Assembly (NCBI RefSeq): GCF_001647275.1
Contig: NZ_LRMM01000006.1
Location: forward strand, 62,001 to 126,000
Source of the DNA: Rufibacter ruber
GTDB taxonomy: Bacteria > Bacteroidota > Bacteroidia > Cytophagales > Hymenobacteraceae
Direction: 5' to 3'
Length of the DNA stretch: 64,000 nt
Shown here piece after piece: positions 1 to 7,396 of the stretch. Both the position numbers and the translations under genes were made by a program. Position 1 is the first letter of the stretch. Each line of letters starts with the position of its first letter. The notes below the pieces were generated by a model. That model made no database searches. It was not told where the DNA came from and saw only the letters and a list, made by a program, of their open reading frames with translations.

Positions 1-443
1 ATGAGTTCATAATAGAATTTCTGCAGCTCTTCGTCTTTGATGTTCTTCCAGAGCAACTTGAACCGTTCGCAGCTCCTGGCCTCAATGAGGGCGTTAACCA
101 GCAGGTGGTCCATGAGCTGGCGCTCCCGCTTATCCCCTTTCCTGATGTGTTTGCTCAGATGCACCACGTACTCGTCTGGGCGGTTGCGGCCCAACTCATA
201 GCCTCGTTTTTTGAGCTCGTCCAGCACCCGCTCAAAATGGCTCCACTCCTCTGCCACCAGGGCGGTCATTTCTTCTACCAGCCTGGTTTTGTCTGGGTAC
301 TTCACTATGAGTGATATACCAGAAGAAGCCGCCTTCTGCTCACAAAAGGCATGGTCCACCAGAATATCTCTGATGTTCATTTCGGCAATGTTTACCCACC
401 GCGGATCTGTTGGCAGCTCAAGTCTCAGGATAGTTTTGGCCAC
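1..443 (-). CDS. miaE: tRNA-(ms2io6A37)-hydroxylase, MiaE-like (3' end outside window)
   Basis: The minus strand reads as a ferritin-like di-iron protein of the MiaE family, which hydroxylates the isopentenyl group of ms2i6A37 in tRNA. Visible pieces are LPTDPRWVNIAEMN near the N-terminus, DHAFCEQKAA (Glu ligand region), EEWSHFERV (ExxH-type ligand motif) and NALIEARSCERFKLL (Glu plus E/R motif). About 147 codons are present and the reading frame is still open at base 1, so the C-terminus is missing. I chose the GTG at 441-443: the family homology begins a few residues later, and further upstream the frame runs into an intergenic palindrome. The start is uncertain because there is no ATG before the conserved block. 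MiaB, which makes the ms2 part of the same nucleoside, is encoded at 7.4 kb in this window. The family call is confident; exact substrate is inferred. Confidence 0.85.
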   Translation of the reverse strand, partial: MAKTILRLELPTDPRWVNIAEMNIRDILVDHAFCEQKAASSGISLIVKYPDKTRLVEEMTALVAEEWSHFERVLDELKKRGYELGRNRPDEYVVHLSKHIRKGDKRERQLMDHLLVNALIEARSCERFKLLWKNIKDEELQKFYYEL

Positions 444-497
444 GATTTCTGGAGAAGTTAAGGGTGAAGGAGAGTTTTTATATGGGAAGAAAATGTC

Positions 498-543
498 TTT
501 CTGTTTTTGGCCTGTTTTTAAGAAAACAGGCAAAAAACAGAAA
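498..543. repeat. Intergenic palindrome, copy 1
   Basis: Imperfect hairpin with TTTCTGTTTTT on the left and AAAAAACAGAAA on the right, between the stop of the porin gene and the start of the miaE-like gene (both minus strand). It belongs to the window-wide family described in the findings; the core reads TGGCC against GGCAA, so this copy is partly decayed. Confidence 0.8.
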
Positions 544-586
544 CTGCACACTGGCTTGTTCTGGGAATTATAGTGAGGTGAAGACC

Positions 587-2542
587 TTAGTCATAGAAAT
601 TCCATTTCACCCCAAACTGGAAGCTGAAGGGGTTGGCAGCATAATACGGGGTGGTGAAGTAGCCTTGCTCCCAGCCGCTGGTTATGTTGTTGATGTGGCT
701 TAGCTTCAGGAACAGGTTCACCGTTTTGATATCTGTGTTCAAGAAGACATCAAACGTGGGGTACCGGGTAATCAGGAAGGAGTTCTGCAGATGGAACTGC
801 TGGGTCACGGGCATGTACCCGTCTGCATAGTAATCAGTATGCCAGTTCATCTCAAGGCCGGCCTGCAGGAAGATGGCTTTTTTGAAGAGCGGCCCTTCCC
901 AGTACGCCTTGGCATTCACGTACCACTCCGGCATCCGAATGGCTTTTGGTCCGCTGGAGCTGTTGTAGTAGAGCGTGTTGTCAAACACAAAATGCTTCAG
1001 ATTGAATTTATGCCGAAGCACCCCCTGCACCAGGTTGATAGCCCCGGACACCTGTTCTGGTTCAGCCCACTTTCCCCCAATAGAATCCTGGTAAAACACG
1101 TAATCACGTATGTTGGAGAACTGCAACTCAGCAAAGAAATAATGATTCTTCACCGTAGCCTCTACGGTTGCGGCTGTCTGGTTCACAGACACGTTTTTAA
1201 AGCTGTTAGACCATTCAAAATGATTGCTGAGCAGCCGCCGCTGCGTGAGTGTGGGTGAGTAAGAGGTACGGGTTTGCCTAAAGGCCAAGTACTTGTATTT
1301 CGCCTCGGCATTGATCCGGTAGTCCCCACCGCCAATCTGGAATTCTGCATCTGTGGTGACATAGATGTCATTTCTGAGCCTGAATTGCGCCTGCCCCCCT
1401 ACAAAGTTTTCGGCAATGTCCAGGGTGGATTTATCCTGTTCATACCCCGCAGAATCTGCAGGCAGCCCGTTACGGGTGATGGGAATCAAAATGGCATCCC
1501 TTGCCTGGGTTTCATACCGGCCATCCCTTCTTTTGGCATATGCCCTGTAAACGAAAAGCCTGGTTGCCCCCATTACCCCGAAGGTGTTTTCCATCTGCCG
1601 GAAGTAGGTATTGTCTTCGGTTTGAGCAGAGTCACGCAAAACGGAAGGATAAAAAATCAACTCTCCTCTTTTAGAGTTATCAATGGACTGAAAGGGAATG
1701 CCATTTTCTGAGAAATCATTGCTCTGGCTGCCGTAGTCTAAGGTATGGTACAGTTGCAGACCAGAACCAATTAACCTAAGCCATTGGGTGGCGTGCAGCT
1801 GGTACCTTTTCTCCTCAGAGGCCGCCTGCTCCAACCAAACCGATTCATCTTTGTAATCAAAAAGGCTGTCCCGGGTATCGCCGGGTTTCGGCCTGATCCC
1901 CCCTAGTTCAATCTGCACATGACTGGTCTGGGCAAAGTTGGCTACCAGGCGGTACCGTTGGTTCGGGCTGAAGTAATGGGTAAACGTCTGCAAACCGTAA
2001 TGGCTTAAGAACCCGTCCTGCCCAATAAGGAACGCCCCAAACTGGCGCTCGGCGCTCAGCCGCTCATACCCAATGCCCACGTTCCAGTTAGGAGAGATGT
2101 TACGGGTGTGCTTTGCCCTGAACACCTGCTCCCCCAGGGTTCCCTGCAGGTAATTCAGATAGGTAAAGGGAGATTTAGTGTCATAGTACTCTATGGTTGC
2201 CGGATTCACGGCGTAGGCGTCAAACGCATTTCTCCCTAACCGGGAACCCAACGTGAGAGGCATCTTCCAGAAAAGGGGCTGGGAAGCAGTGCCTACGTTC
2301 CCTAAATCCTGTTGCAGGGTTTTGTCATAATACCAGTGCCTCACCACCTGCATATTAGTCAGTAATGTGTCAATGGGCGAAAAAACGGTGTCACCCTTAA
2401 AAATATCGCGTTCATAAATGACTTTGACCGTGGCAGAACCATAAATGGCCTTGGTAGAGTCATCTATTACTTGTGCCTCTGAGAAAGAAAAGGTCCCTGC
2501 CCAAAGAAGCATGACAGCAGCTATAAATTTTGAGTACTTCAC
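587..2542 (-). CDS. Putative porin (Bacteroidota outer-membrane beta-barrel)
   Basis: About 651 residues with a cleavable signal peptide (hydrophobic run FIAAVMLLWAGTFSFSEAQ) followed by a protein rich in alternating aromatic and polar strands and ending in FQFGVKWNFYD, an aromatic C-terminal strand typical of outer-membrane barrels. It resembles the Bacteroidota 'putative porin' family (Porin_10 type); the transported solute is unknown. The longest frame opens with TTG six bases further upstream, but the GTG at 2540-2542 gives a better signal-peptide N-region. It follows lpxK with only a few bases between, so the two are probably co-transcribed, which suits an envelope operon (lipid A synthesis plus an outer-membrane protein). 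Family assignment is by memory of the sequence style. Confidence 0.75.
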   Translation of the reverse strand: MKYSKFIAAVMLLWAGTFSFSEAQVIDDSTKAIYGSATVKVIYERDIFKGDTVFSPIDTLLTNMQVVRHWYYDKTLQQDLGNVGTASQPLFWKMPLTLGSRLGRNAFDAYAVNPATIEYYDTKSPFTYLNYLQGTLGEQVFRAKHTRNISPNWNVGIGYERLSAERQFGAFLIGQDGFLSHYGLQTFTHYFSPNQRYRLVANFAQTSHVQIELGGIRPKPGDTRDSLFDYKDESVWLEQAASEEKRYQLHATQWLRLIGSGLQLYHTLDYGSQSNDFSENGIPFQSIDNSKRGELIFYPSVLRDSAQTEDNTYFRQMENTFGVMGATRLFVYRAYAKRRDGRYETQARDAILIPITRNGLPADSAGYEQDKSTLDIAENFVGGQAQFRLRNDIYVTTDAEFQIGGGDYRINAEAKYKYLAFRQTRTSYSPTLTQRRLLSNHFEWSNSFKNVSVNQTAATVEATVKNHYFFAELQFSNIRDYVFYQDSIGGKWAEPEQVSGAINLVQGVLRHKFNLKHFVFDNTLYYNSSSGPKAIRMPEWYVNAKAYWEGPLFKKAIFLQAGLEMNWHTDYYADGYMPVTQQFHLQNSFLITRYPTFDVFLNTDIKTVNLFLKLSHINNITSGWEQGYFTTPYYAANPFSFQFGVKWNFYD

Positions 2543-2550
2543 GTCCAAAA

Positions 2551-3621
2551 TTAAAAATTATTATCTGAACCTTCCGGGAAAACCAACTGCTTCATTGTTG
2601 GCTCAAAAGAAGGCTTTCTTGAAGTGAACGCCACCTCAATGGGAATATAAAACACCGGCAGGTTCTGCCATACAGGAAGAAACGCTGGGGTCTGCCATTT
2701 TACGGCATCTTTTTGCGTCATGACAATACTTTCTGCCGGCTGGCCTGACTTGCCAAAAAAAGAAACCACCTCCTCCAGTTTAGAGTGAGTGAGGTCACTG
2801 TGGTCCGCCCATTCAAAATGGTGCACCACGTCATGCCCTTGCTTTTTTAGGTAGTCAAGTAATGGTTGGGCATTGGCGATGCCGGTTACTAAAACAAGCT
2901 TCTTCCCTAACGTTGCAGCAGCGCCAATTGGTACGGCCGGGGCGTATTGTATATAAGAAAAGAAAATTGGGGTACTGGAGCGGGTATACAGGGCAATCTG
3001 AGCCGTAATCGCCTGCTGTTGTTGGTTTGAAAGAGCAGCAGGGCATTTGGTCACCACTACCGCATCTGCCCGTCCTGCCCCAGCCTTTGGTTCACGCAGA
3101 AGCCCCACAGGGAGTAAAAAGTCTTTGGTAAACAAACGGCCATAGTCAGTGAGCAGGAGGTTCACCTTAGCCTTCACCGCCCGGTGCTGAAAGGCGTCAT
3201 CCAGTAAAATCAGCTCCAGGTCAGGGAACAGTTGCAACAGCTGTTGTATTCCCGCCGCCCGCCGCTCACAGACTGCTACCGCAGCCCAGGGCAGGCTTTG
3301 CACGTACTGGAAAGGTTCATCGCCCAGCGTAGCGGCGGTGGCAGAAGCATCTGCCAAAACAAACCCTTTGGTCTTACGCTTGTACCCCCGGCTCAGGATA
3401 GCCATTTTTTTACCCTTGAATAGTCTGGCCAGATACTCAACCTGAGGGGTTTTGCCGGTGCCGCCCACAGTCAGGTTGCCTACGCAGACCACCGGAATGG
3501 GTGCCGCATACGTATTATACACCTGCCAGTCATAAAGTTTGTTGCGCAGCCACACCACGCCCCCATAGCCCCAGGCAAAGGGCAGCAACAGGAACCGGAA
3601 AGGACGCAATACAGACAGCAT
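2551..3621 (-). CDS. lpxK: Tetraacyldisaccharide 4'-kinase LpxK
   Basis: Transfers phosphate from ATP to the 4' position of the tetraacyldisaccharide-1-phosphate precursor to make lipid IVA, at the inner membrane. About 356 residues, normal for the family. An N-terminal membrane helix (RPFRFLLLPFAWGYGGVVWLR) is followed by the P-loop GNLTVGGTGKTP and by LSRGYKRKTKG and LLDDAFQHR, all LpxK hallmarks. The frame is open to a TTG at 3630, but the ATG at 3619-3621 begins directly before the hydrophobic helix, and a TAnnTTTG promoter element lies at 3628-3635, so I place the start at 3621. This shows the cell makes lipid A in the usual Gram-negative way. The downstream porin gene is probably in the same operon. 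Confidence 0.95.
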   Translation of the reverse strand: MLSVLRPFRFLLLPFAWGYGGVVWLRNKLYDWQVYNTYAAPIPVVCVGNLTVGGTGKTPQVEYLARLFKGKKMAILSRGYKRKTKGFVLADASATAATLGDEPFQYVQSLPWAAVAVCERRAAGIQQLLQLFPDLELILLDDAFQHRAVKAKVNLLLTDYGRLFTKDFLLPVGLLREPKAGAGRADAVVVTKCPAALSNQQQQAITAQIALYTRSSTPIFFSYIQYAPAVPIGAAATLGKKLVLVTGIANAQPLLDYLKKQGHDVVHHFEWADHSDLTHSKLEEVVSFFGKSGQPAESIVMTQKDAVKWQTPAFLPVWQNLPVFYIPIEVAFTSRKPSFEPTMKQLVFPEGSDNNF

Positions 3622-3627
3622 ACCGTG

Positions 3628-3635
3628 CAAAAGTA
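3628..3635 (-). promoter_or_regulatory. Candidate -7 element (TACTTTTG) of the lpxK promoter
   Basis: Exact match to the Bacteroidota -7 consensus TAnnTTTG on the minus strand, ending six bases before the chosen lpxK ATG. If it is real, transcription would begin almost on the start codon and the mRNA would be leaderless or nearly so. No clear -33 TTG was found at the usual distance, so this rests on one element. Confidence 0.4.
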
Positions 3636-3680
3636 GCTGAATTTTACCTTTCTTTGCGCTTCACGCCCTGAAACTAGCTT

Positions 3681-4778
3681 ATGACGAAAATAAAAGAAGT
3701 GGTGCAGGTGCTGGAGCAATACGCTCCGCCTGCCTATCAGGAATCTTATGACAACGCCTCCCTGCAGGTTGGGGACCCGGAAACAAAGGTCACTGGCGTG
3801 CTGGTTACGTTAGATTGTACCTTAGAGGTAGTGCAGGAGGCCATTGAGAGAGGCTGCAATGTAATAGTGGCCCACCATCCGGTTATCTTCAAGCCCCTGA
3901 AGAGCCTGACGGGGAAAACGCCGGTTGAGAGAATCTTATTGAAAGCCCTGCAGCACCAGATTGCCATTTTTGCCTGCCATACCAACTTAGACCATGTGCA
4001 CAACGGGGTCAATGCCAGGCTCTGTGAAAAACTGGGCCTCACCAAGACACGTATTCTGGCCCCCAAGACCCAGATCCTGACCAAGCTGGAAACCTACGTA
4101 CCTCTTGAAGACACAGAGAAAGTACTGGCGGCTCTGCACCAAGCCGGGGCCGGACAGATTGGCGAGTACAGTGACTGCAGTTTTAGGGTAACGGGCACCG
4201 GACGGTTTACCCCTTCGGCGCAAGCCAACCCGCATACGGGAGAGCCCTGCAAAACCGAGGAAACCATTGAGAACAGGATAGAAGTCATCTTTCCCGGTTT
4301 TAAGCAAAACCAGATCATGAAGGCGCTGCTACAGGCGCACCCGTATGAAGAAGTGGCCCATTACCTGGTAACGCTGCAGAACGAGAACCAGGAAGTGGGT
4401 GCCGGCATGGTGGGCGAATTGCCTGACCCCATGGCGGCAGAACAATTTGTGCAGCACGTGAAAGAAACCCTGAGCATCAACACTTTCCGCCACACGGCCT
4501 GGCCAGAGAAACCTATCAAAAAAGTGGCCGTGTGCGGCGGGGCGGGAAGTTTCTTAACCCGCCCCGCCAAAGCCGTCGGCGCCGATGTATTCCTGACCGC
4601 CGACCTGAAATACCATGAGTTTTTTGAGGCCAGCAACCAGATGGCGCTGGTAGATGTAGGGCATTATGAAAGCGAAGTTTACACGAAGGAGCTTTTTTAT
4701 GATATACTTACAAAATCTTTTTCTAATTTTGCAGTCGATTTGTCATATACTAATACAAATCCCGTTAGACACAGCTAA
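3681..4778 (+). CDS. Nif3-like dinuclear metal centre protein (DUF34), long form
   Basis: Member of the Nif3/YbgI/YqfO family: hexameric toroids with a two-metal site; recent work links relatives to GTP cyclohydrolase I-like or metal-handling roles, but the function of this one is not known. 365 residues, the long form with the PII-like insert between the two halves of the metal-binding domain. Seen: NASLQVGDP, IVAHHPVIFKPL (HH metal ligands), FACHTNLDHVHNGVN (His/Asp ligands), an insert with HPYEEVAHYLV, and the C-terminal VDVGHYESEV (H and E ligands). ATG start at 3681, divergent from lpxK 59 bases away. The next gene begins 7 bases after its stop and its likely promoter lies inside this gene's 3' end. 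Confidence 0.9.
   Translation: MTKIKEVVQVLEQYAPPAYQESYDNASLQVGDPETKVTGVLVTLDCTLEVVQEAIERGCNVIVAHHPVIFKPLKSLTGKTPVERILLKALQHQIAIFACHTNLDHVHNGVNARLCEKLGLTKTRILAPKTQILTKLETYVPLEDTEKVLAALHQAGAGQIGEYSDCSFRVTGTGRFTPSAQANPHTGEPCKTEETIENRIEVIFPGFKQNQIMKALLQAHPYEEVAHYLVTLQNENQEVGAGMVGELPDPMAAEQFVQHVKETLSINTFRHTAWPEKPIKKVAVCGGAGSFLTRPAKAVGADVFLTADLKYHEFFEASNQMALVDVGHYESEVYTKELFYDILTKSFSNFAVDLSYTNTNPVRHS
4724..4731 (+). promoter_or_regulatory. Candidate -7 element (TAATTTTG) for the zinc-ribbon gene
   Basis: Exact TAnnTTTG match within the last codons of the Nif3 gene, 54 bases before the ATG of the zinc-ribbon protein gene. It suggests that gene can be transcribed independently of Nif3. No convincing -33 TTG was seen. 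Confidence 0.45.
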
Positions 4779-4785
4779 ATATTAC

Positions 4786-5520
4786 ATGGAAAGTACTGTA
4801 GCAAGTAAGTTAGATGCACTTCTAAGACTTCAGAGCTTAGATTCCCAACTGGACAAAATTCTACAAGTGAGAGGCGACCTTCCTGAAGAGGTAAGAGACC
4901 TGGAAGATGAAATCGCCGGCTACCAAGTACGCGTAAACAAATTTGACGAGGAAATTGCCGAACTTCAGCAAACCATTGCCAATCGTAAGCAGGGTATCAA
5001 AGATGCCGAAAAGCTGATCAAAAAATACGAGGAGCAGCAGGAGAACGTGCGCAACAACCGTGAGTTTGACGCCATCACCAAGGAAATTGAGCTGCAGAAA
5101 CTGGAGATCCAGATCAATGAGAAGAAAATCAGGGAGGCCAACTTCCAGATTGAGCAGAAGAACCAGGATATCCAGGAAACCAAAAACCGCCTGGAAGAGC
5201 GCCAGAAAGACCTGAACACCAAGAATGCAGAACTGCAGGTGATGGTAGACGAGAGCGAGGAAGACGAGCGCAAGCTGAACCAGGAGAAGGAAGAGGCCAC
5301 CAAGCAGATTGAAGAGCGTCTCCTTTTCGCCTACAACAGAATCAGAAAGAACGTGCGCAACGGGTTAGCCGTGGTAACCGTGAAGCGTGACGCCTGCGGC
5401 GGATGTTTCAACACCGTTCCCCCACAGCGCCAGTCAGACATTGCCGCTAAGAAAAAGATAACGGTTTGCGAGCACTGCGGCCGTATCTTGGCAGACGTTG
5501 AGCAGAAAGTGGTTGCGTAA
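4786..5520 (+). CDS. C4-type zinc-ribbon coiled-coil protein
   Basis: 244 residues: a long alpha-helical coiled coil (about residues 15-190, rich in E, K, Q and R heptads) followed by a C-terminal zinc ribbon with the pairs CGGC and CEHC, the zf-RING_7 type. These are widespread in Bacteroidota next to Nif3; the pairing is seen here too (7-base gap). The molecular role is unclear; nucleic-acid or ribosome-associated functions have been suggested for relatives. The open frame extends upstream to 4666 inside the Nif3 gene, but those 40 residues (hydrophobic, overlapping coding sequence) are not family-like and the ATG at 4786 lies just behind a TAnnTTTG promoter element. A strong terminator follows. 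Confidence 0.85.
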   Translation: MESTVASKLDALLRLQSLDSQLDKILQVRGDLPEEVRDLEDEIAGYQVRVNKFDEEIAELQQTIANRKQGIKDAEKLIKKYEEQQENVRNNREFDAITKEIELQKLEIQINEKKIREANFQIEQKNQDIQETKNRLEERQKDLNTKNAELQVMVDESEEDERKLNQEKEEATKQIEERLLFAYNRIRKNVRNGLAVVTVKRDACGGCFNTVPPQRQSDIAAKKKITVCEHCGRILADVEQKVVA

Positions 5521-5545
5521 CGTACCTTCTATATTTGAATCAGGA

Positions 5546-5574
5546 AAAGGATGGCCTCAAGCCATCCTTTTTTG
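5546..5574 (+). terminator. Rho-independent terminator after the zinc-ribbon gene
   Basis: Perfect 10-bp stem AAAGGATGGC / GCCATCCTTT with a 5-base loop, running into T residues, about 25 bases after the stop codon. Confidence 0.85.
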
Positions 5575-5589
5575 TTTAGGCTTTGTGAC

Positions 5590-5633
5590 TTTCTGTTTTG
5601 GCTGTTTTCTTGAAAACAGGCCCAAAACAGAAA
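5590..5633. repeat. Intergenic palindrome, copy 2
   Basis: TTTCTGTTTTGG left arm and GGCCCAAAACAGAAA right arm; the left core is two bases shorter than the right. It lies between a true terminator and the promoter of pabB, so at this place it is not needed as a terminator. Confidence 0.85.
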
Positions 5634-5681
5634 GCAGATACCTCCCTTCGCGCGTTACAACAAGAACCTCCGGAATATGCC

Positions 5682-5689
5682 TATCTTTG
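5682..5689 (+). promoter_or_regulatory. Candidate -7 element (TATCTTTG) of the pabB promoter
   Basis: Exact TAnnTTTG match. It lies between two possible start codons (ATG at 5677 and ATG at 5710), so if it is the promoter, the first ATG would be upstream of the transcript start and the second is the real one. Confidence 0.45.
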
Positions 5690-5709
5690 CAGCCGTTTTT
5701 CACAAGCGT

Positions 5710-7008
5710 ATGCAACAGCTCTCAGTGGCGTTTGATTCTTTGCCCGTTCCTGTCTCCCTCTGGAAACAGAAAGCCCTGGCTTGGGCAGAAGCACACCATG
5801 AGGCGGTGGCTTACTATGAACCTAACCAAATCCCTTACCGCCACCAGGCTTTCCAGAATATATTAGGGGTTAGGGCGCGGGCAGAAGCGACTCCTGGCGT
5901 TGATTGCGCCCATTCCTGGCAAGACCTCAGCCTCCTGCTCCAGCAGCAGCAGCAAACGCCGTTGCTGGGCTTTCTGACCTATGATTTAAAAAACGGGCTG
6001 GAGCAGCTGCAAAGCCACCACCCAGATTTCATTGGGTTCCCCCCACTCTACTTTTTCCGTCCAGAGACATGGTTTGTTTTTGACAAGGCTAAGGTGACCA
6101 TTTTCTCTACCGTAGCACAGCCGCAAGTCATTTTACAGACAATTAATGCATGGGCGTTTTTGACCTCTTTTTCTGAAAACAGGCTAAAAATGCAAGCCCG
6201 GGTATCTAAAGAGAAGTACGTGCAGACCGTGCAGCAACTCAGGCAACATATTCTGGAAGGTGATGTCTACGAGGTTAACTACTGCCAGGAATTTTACGCT
6301 GAAAACGCGCAGCTAGAACCCTCTTCGCTGTTCTGGAAACTGAATGCGGCCTCGCCCACTCCTTTTGCCGGTTTTTTAAAACTGCAGCAGAAGTACCTGC
6401 TGTGCGCCAGCCCTGAGCGGTTCCTGAAAAAAGAAGGGAACCTGTTGGTCTCGCAGCCCATCAAAGGCACCAGCAAGCGCGGCAGTTCTCCGGCAGAAGA
6501 CCTGGCCCGGCGCAGGGCTCTGGCCAGTAACGAGAAAGAGCAGGCCGAAAATATGATGATTGTAGACCTGGTGCGCAATGACCTTAACCGCGTAGCCGAA
6601 ACCGGTAGTGTACAGGTTGAAGAGCTCTTTGGGCTGTATGGGTTCAAATATGTCTGGCAGATGATTTCTACCGTCACCGGTACGCTGCCCGCAGAGGTTT
6701 CTGCCGTTTCTGCGCTACAAGCGGCTTTTCCTATGGGCAGCATGACCGGAGCCCCCAAAATAATGGCCCTGGAGTTAATTGAAACCTATGAGCAAACCAA
6801 GCGGGGGCTCTATTCCGGCAGCTTCGGGTATTTTTTACCTAACAGAGATTTTGATTTCAATGTGGTCATCCGGAGCCTGCAGTACAATGCAACCTCAGGG
6901 TACGTGAGTTTTGAGGTAGGCAGCGCCATTACCTATGACTCTGACCCCGAGCAGGAATACCAGGAGTGCCTGCTCAAGGCGGCTGCCATTCTAAAGATTC
7001 TTTCATAA
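5710..7008 (+). CDS. pabB: Aminodeoxychorismate synthase component I (or anthranilate synthase component I family)
   Basis: Chorismate-binding enzyme; adds the amide nitrogen to chorismate on the way to 4-aminobenzoate and folate. About 432 residues. The C-terminal chorismate-binding domain shows GDVYEVNYCQEF, PIKGTSKRGSSP, NEKEQAENMMIVDLVRNDLNR, FPMGSMTGAPK and GLYSGSFGYF, all signature blocks. PIKGT rather than the PIAGT of anthranilate synthase favours PabB. I prefer the ATG at 5710 over 5677 because of the promoter-like element between them. A degenerate copy of the palindromic element lies in frame at about residues 149-162 (6154-6193). No glutaminase partner (PabA) is next to it; the gene stands alone. 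It could be a dual-use TrpE-like enzyme, but this is less likely. Confidence 0.85.
   Translation: MQQLSVAFDSLPVPVSLWKQKALAWAEAHHEAVAYYEPNQIPYRHQAFQNILGVRARAEATPGVDCAHSWQDLSLLLQQQQQTPLLGFLTYDLKNGLEQLQSHHPDFIGFPPLYFFRPETWFVFDKAKVTIFSTVAQPQVILQTINAWAFLTSFSENRLKMQARVSKEKYVQTVQQLRQHILEGDVYEVNYCQEFYAENAQLEPSSLFWKLNAASPTPFAGFLKLQQKYLLCASPERFLKKEGNLLVSQPIKGTSKRGSSPAEDLARRRALASNEKEQAENMMIVDLVRNDLNRVAETGSVQVEELFGLYGFKYVWQMISTVTGTLPAEVSAVSALQAAFPMGSMTGAPKIMALELIETYEQTKRGLYSGSFGYFLPNRDFDFNVVIRSLQYNATSGYVSFEVGSAITYDSDPEQEYQECLLKAAAILKILS
6154..6193. repeat. Degenerate palindrome inside pabB
   Basis: Arms GCGTTTTTGACCT and AGGCTAAAAATGC around TCTGAAAAC resemble the intergenic family (arm TTTT, core, TGAAAACAGGC). 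It is read through in frame as FLTSFSENRLKM, between two conserved parts of the enzyme. Match is weaker than for the intergenic copies. Confidence 0.4.
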
Positions 7009-7079
7009 AGGCTTCATCCCGTCCTGTACACTTTTGGGCCTGATGAAAGCGTTGCCTGGAACAGGAGCGCCTGCCTGTA

Positions 7080-7126
7080 TTTCTGTTTTCGGGCTGTTTT
7101 TTGAAAAACATGACCCGAAAACAGAA
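7080..7126. repeat. Intergenic palindrome, copy 3
   Basis: TTTCTGTTTTCGGGC left and ACCCGAAAACAGAA right: the variable core pair is C:G. A small insertion (ATG) breaks the inner right arm. Confidence 0.85.
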
Positions 7127-7189
7127 CCGGGCCACCCCATAGGCTCACAGGTACGTGCCTGCACCAGATAGGAAAGGACTGCCCTTGAT

Positions 7190-7229
7190 TGCTTTCCCAG
7201 CATTGATGAAGAACATTCCTGGGAAAGCA
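7190..7229. repeat. 11-bp inverted repeat of unknown role
   Basis: TGCTTTCCCAG at 7190-7200 and its exact complement CTGGGAAAGCA at 7219-7229, separated by 18 bases. No T-run follows, so it is not an obvious terminator; it lies 140 bases before the miaB promoter element. Confidence 0.5.
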
Positions 7230-7370
7230 GGAAGATCCCCCTACCCTCCTGTTTCACGGCAGCCATCATTTTATGATCTGCTTTTTATGCAAAGCGCCTG
7301 CTGGTCAGGGAACAGGCGCCTTGGATTAAAAAATCAACTGCCATTCTGTCACATTCGGGGAGAATTTGAG

Positions 7371-7378
7371 TATCTTTG
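7371..7378 (+). promoter_or_regulatory. Candidate -7 element (TATCTTTG) of the miaB promoter
   Basis: Exact TAnnTTTG match 18 bases before the miaB ATG at 7397. It overlaps the TTG that would open the longer frame, which argues for the ATG as the true start. Confidence 0.5.
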
Positions 7379-7396
7379 CGTTTTAAAGTTAGAGCA

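Larger units (their letters stand above)
7009..7396. other. Gene-free stretch between pabB and miaB
   Basis: 388 bases without a credible gene. It holds one palindrome copy (7080-7126), an 11-bp inverted repeat (7190-7229) and the miaB promoter element (7371-7378). Short open frames here are on repeat sequence and look like noise. Confidence 0.6.

Noticed and set aside
464-703. Small plus-strand frame near the miaE-like gene
   Set aside because: Starts in the palindrome and runs antisense to the porin gene; no family features.
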